Origin: an uncultured Sphingomonadales bacterium
GTDB lineage: Bacteria > Pseudomonadota > Alphaproteobacteria > Sphingomonadales > Sphingomonadaceae
DNA: 6,023 nucleotides
Direction of reading: 5' to 3'
NCBI GenBank assembly: GCA_903868655.1
Contig: CAIPWG010000158.1
Span: forward strand, 1-6,023
Shown here piece after piece: positions 5,807 to 6,023 of the stretch. A program made the position numbers and the translations under genes. Every line of letters begins with the position of its first letter. Within the stretch, counting starts at the first letter, position 1. The notes beneath the pieces were generated by a model, which did not search any database, was not told where the DNA came from, and worked only from the letters and a program-made list of their open reading frames with translations.

Positions 5807-6023
5807 ATGATGAAATGGGTGATCGGATTTACCGTGGCTGCGCTCGTGTTTGGCGCGCTCGATGCCTGTTGGCTGTCGTGGGCAGGGTCGCGAGTCTATC
5901 GTCCGGCCTTGGGCGATCTGCTGGCTGCGGATTTCCGGATTGGTCCGGCGGCATTGTTTTACGTGATCTATCTGGCTGGGATGATGTGGTTTGCCGTACG
6001 CCCGGGCATGGCTGAAGGTATGG
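5807..6023 (+). CDS. DUF2177-family inner-membrane protein (3' partial)
   Basis: The frame stays open from ATG 5807 to the right edge, 72 residues, with GGAG just upstream. It matches what I recall of the DUF2177 family: a first membrane helix at about 4-23 containing ALDACWL (17-23), then YRPALGDLLA (31-40), and a second helix at about 47-65 with PAALFYVIYLAGMMWFAVRP. Members are usually about 130-140 residues with four membrane helices, so roughly the first half is present. The function of the family is not known; the sequence shows no enzyme motif. It is divergent from xseB, with 75 bases between the starts, and is probably not functionally tied to that operon. ATG 5810 is an equally good start. 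Confidence 0.75.
   Translation, partial: MMKWVIGFTVAALVFGALDACWLSWAGSRVYRPALGDLLAADFRIGPAALFYVIYLAGMMWFAVRPGMAEGM

Noticed and set aside
5815..6015. 66-codon plus-strand frame starting MGDRIYRG
   Set aside because: It overlaps the DUF2177 frame on the same strand but lacks a ribosome binding site and conserved motifs, whereas the frame from 5807 has both.
1..6023. Mobile element, CRISPR array, tRNA, phage or defence system
   Set aside because: There are no terminal repeats, transposase or integrase motifs, spaced repeats, tRNA cloverleaf or toxin-antitoxin pair. All coding space is accounted for by conserved core genes.

Overview
This window looks like ordinary chromosomal housekeeping DNA from an alphaproteobacterium, most likely a sphingomonad (Sphingomonadales). 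The composition is GC-rich. Ribosomal protein S4 has the alphaproteobacterial-type N-terminus ([20 protein letters not shown]). Every diagnostic residue of the Tgt protein sits exactly 10 positions before its counterpart in the enzyme of the sphingomonad Zymomonas mobilis. No mobile element, CRISPR array, tRNA or rRNA is visible. The organism call is an inference from protein similarity recalled from memory, not from a search.

Layout, left to right. Positions 1-138 hold the 3' end of a plus-strand gene, probably a TrmJ-type tRNA methyltransferase. Positions 139-352 are a gene-free leader with a consensus -35 hexamer, a stable-looking hairpin and a small stem-loop around the ribosome binding site of the next gene. 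rpsD (30S protein S4) follows on the plus strand at 353-964 and ends at a GC-rich, T-tailed terminator (995-1020). From 5731 down to 1027, six minus-strand genes form what looks like one operon: xseB, ispA, coaD, a secreted cyclophilin, queA and tgt. xseB/ispA and queA/tgt overlap by 4 bases (GTGA, ATGA). Gaps are 23 to 97 bases elsewhere. A compact divergent promoter region (5741-5806) separates the operon from a plus-strand DUF2177 membrane-protein gene that runs off the right edge.

How the genes work together. queA and tgt encode two steps of tRNA queuosine synthesis: Tgt inserts preQ1 at the wobble position of GUN anticodons and QueA converts it to epoxyqueuosine. Together with the TrmJ-like fragment and S4, the window leans towards translation and tRNA modification. 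The operon's other members are unrelated: the small subunit of exonuclease VII, short-chain prenyl diphosphate synthase (ubiquinone, carotenoid and undecaprenyl precursors), the phosphopantetheine adenylyltransferase step of CoA synthesis, and a periplasmic proline isomerase.

I found no new biological system. The observations most worth testing concern gene control: a hairpin that puts the rpsD ribosome binding site in its loop and its GTG start in the stem, a possible near-leaderless xseB mRNA, and likely translational coupling within the operon.
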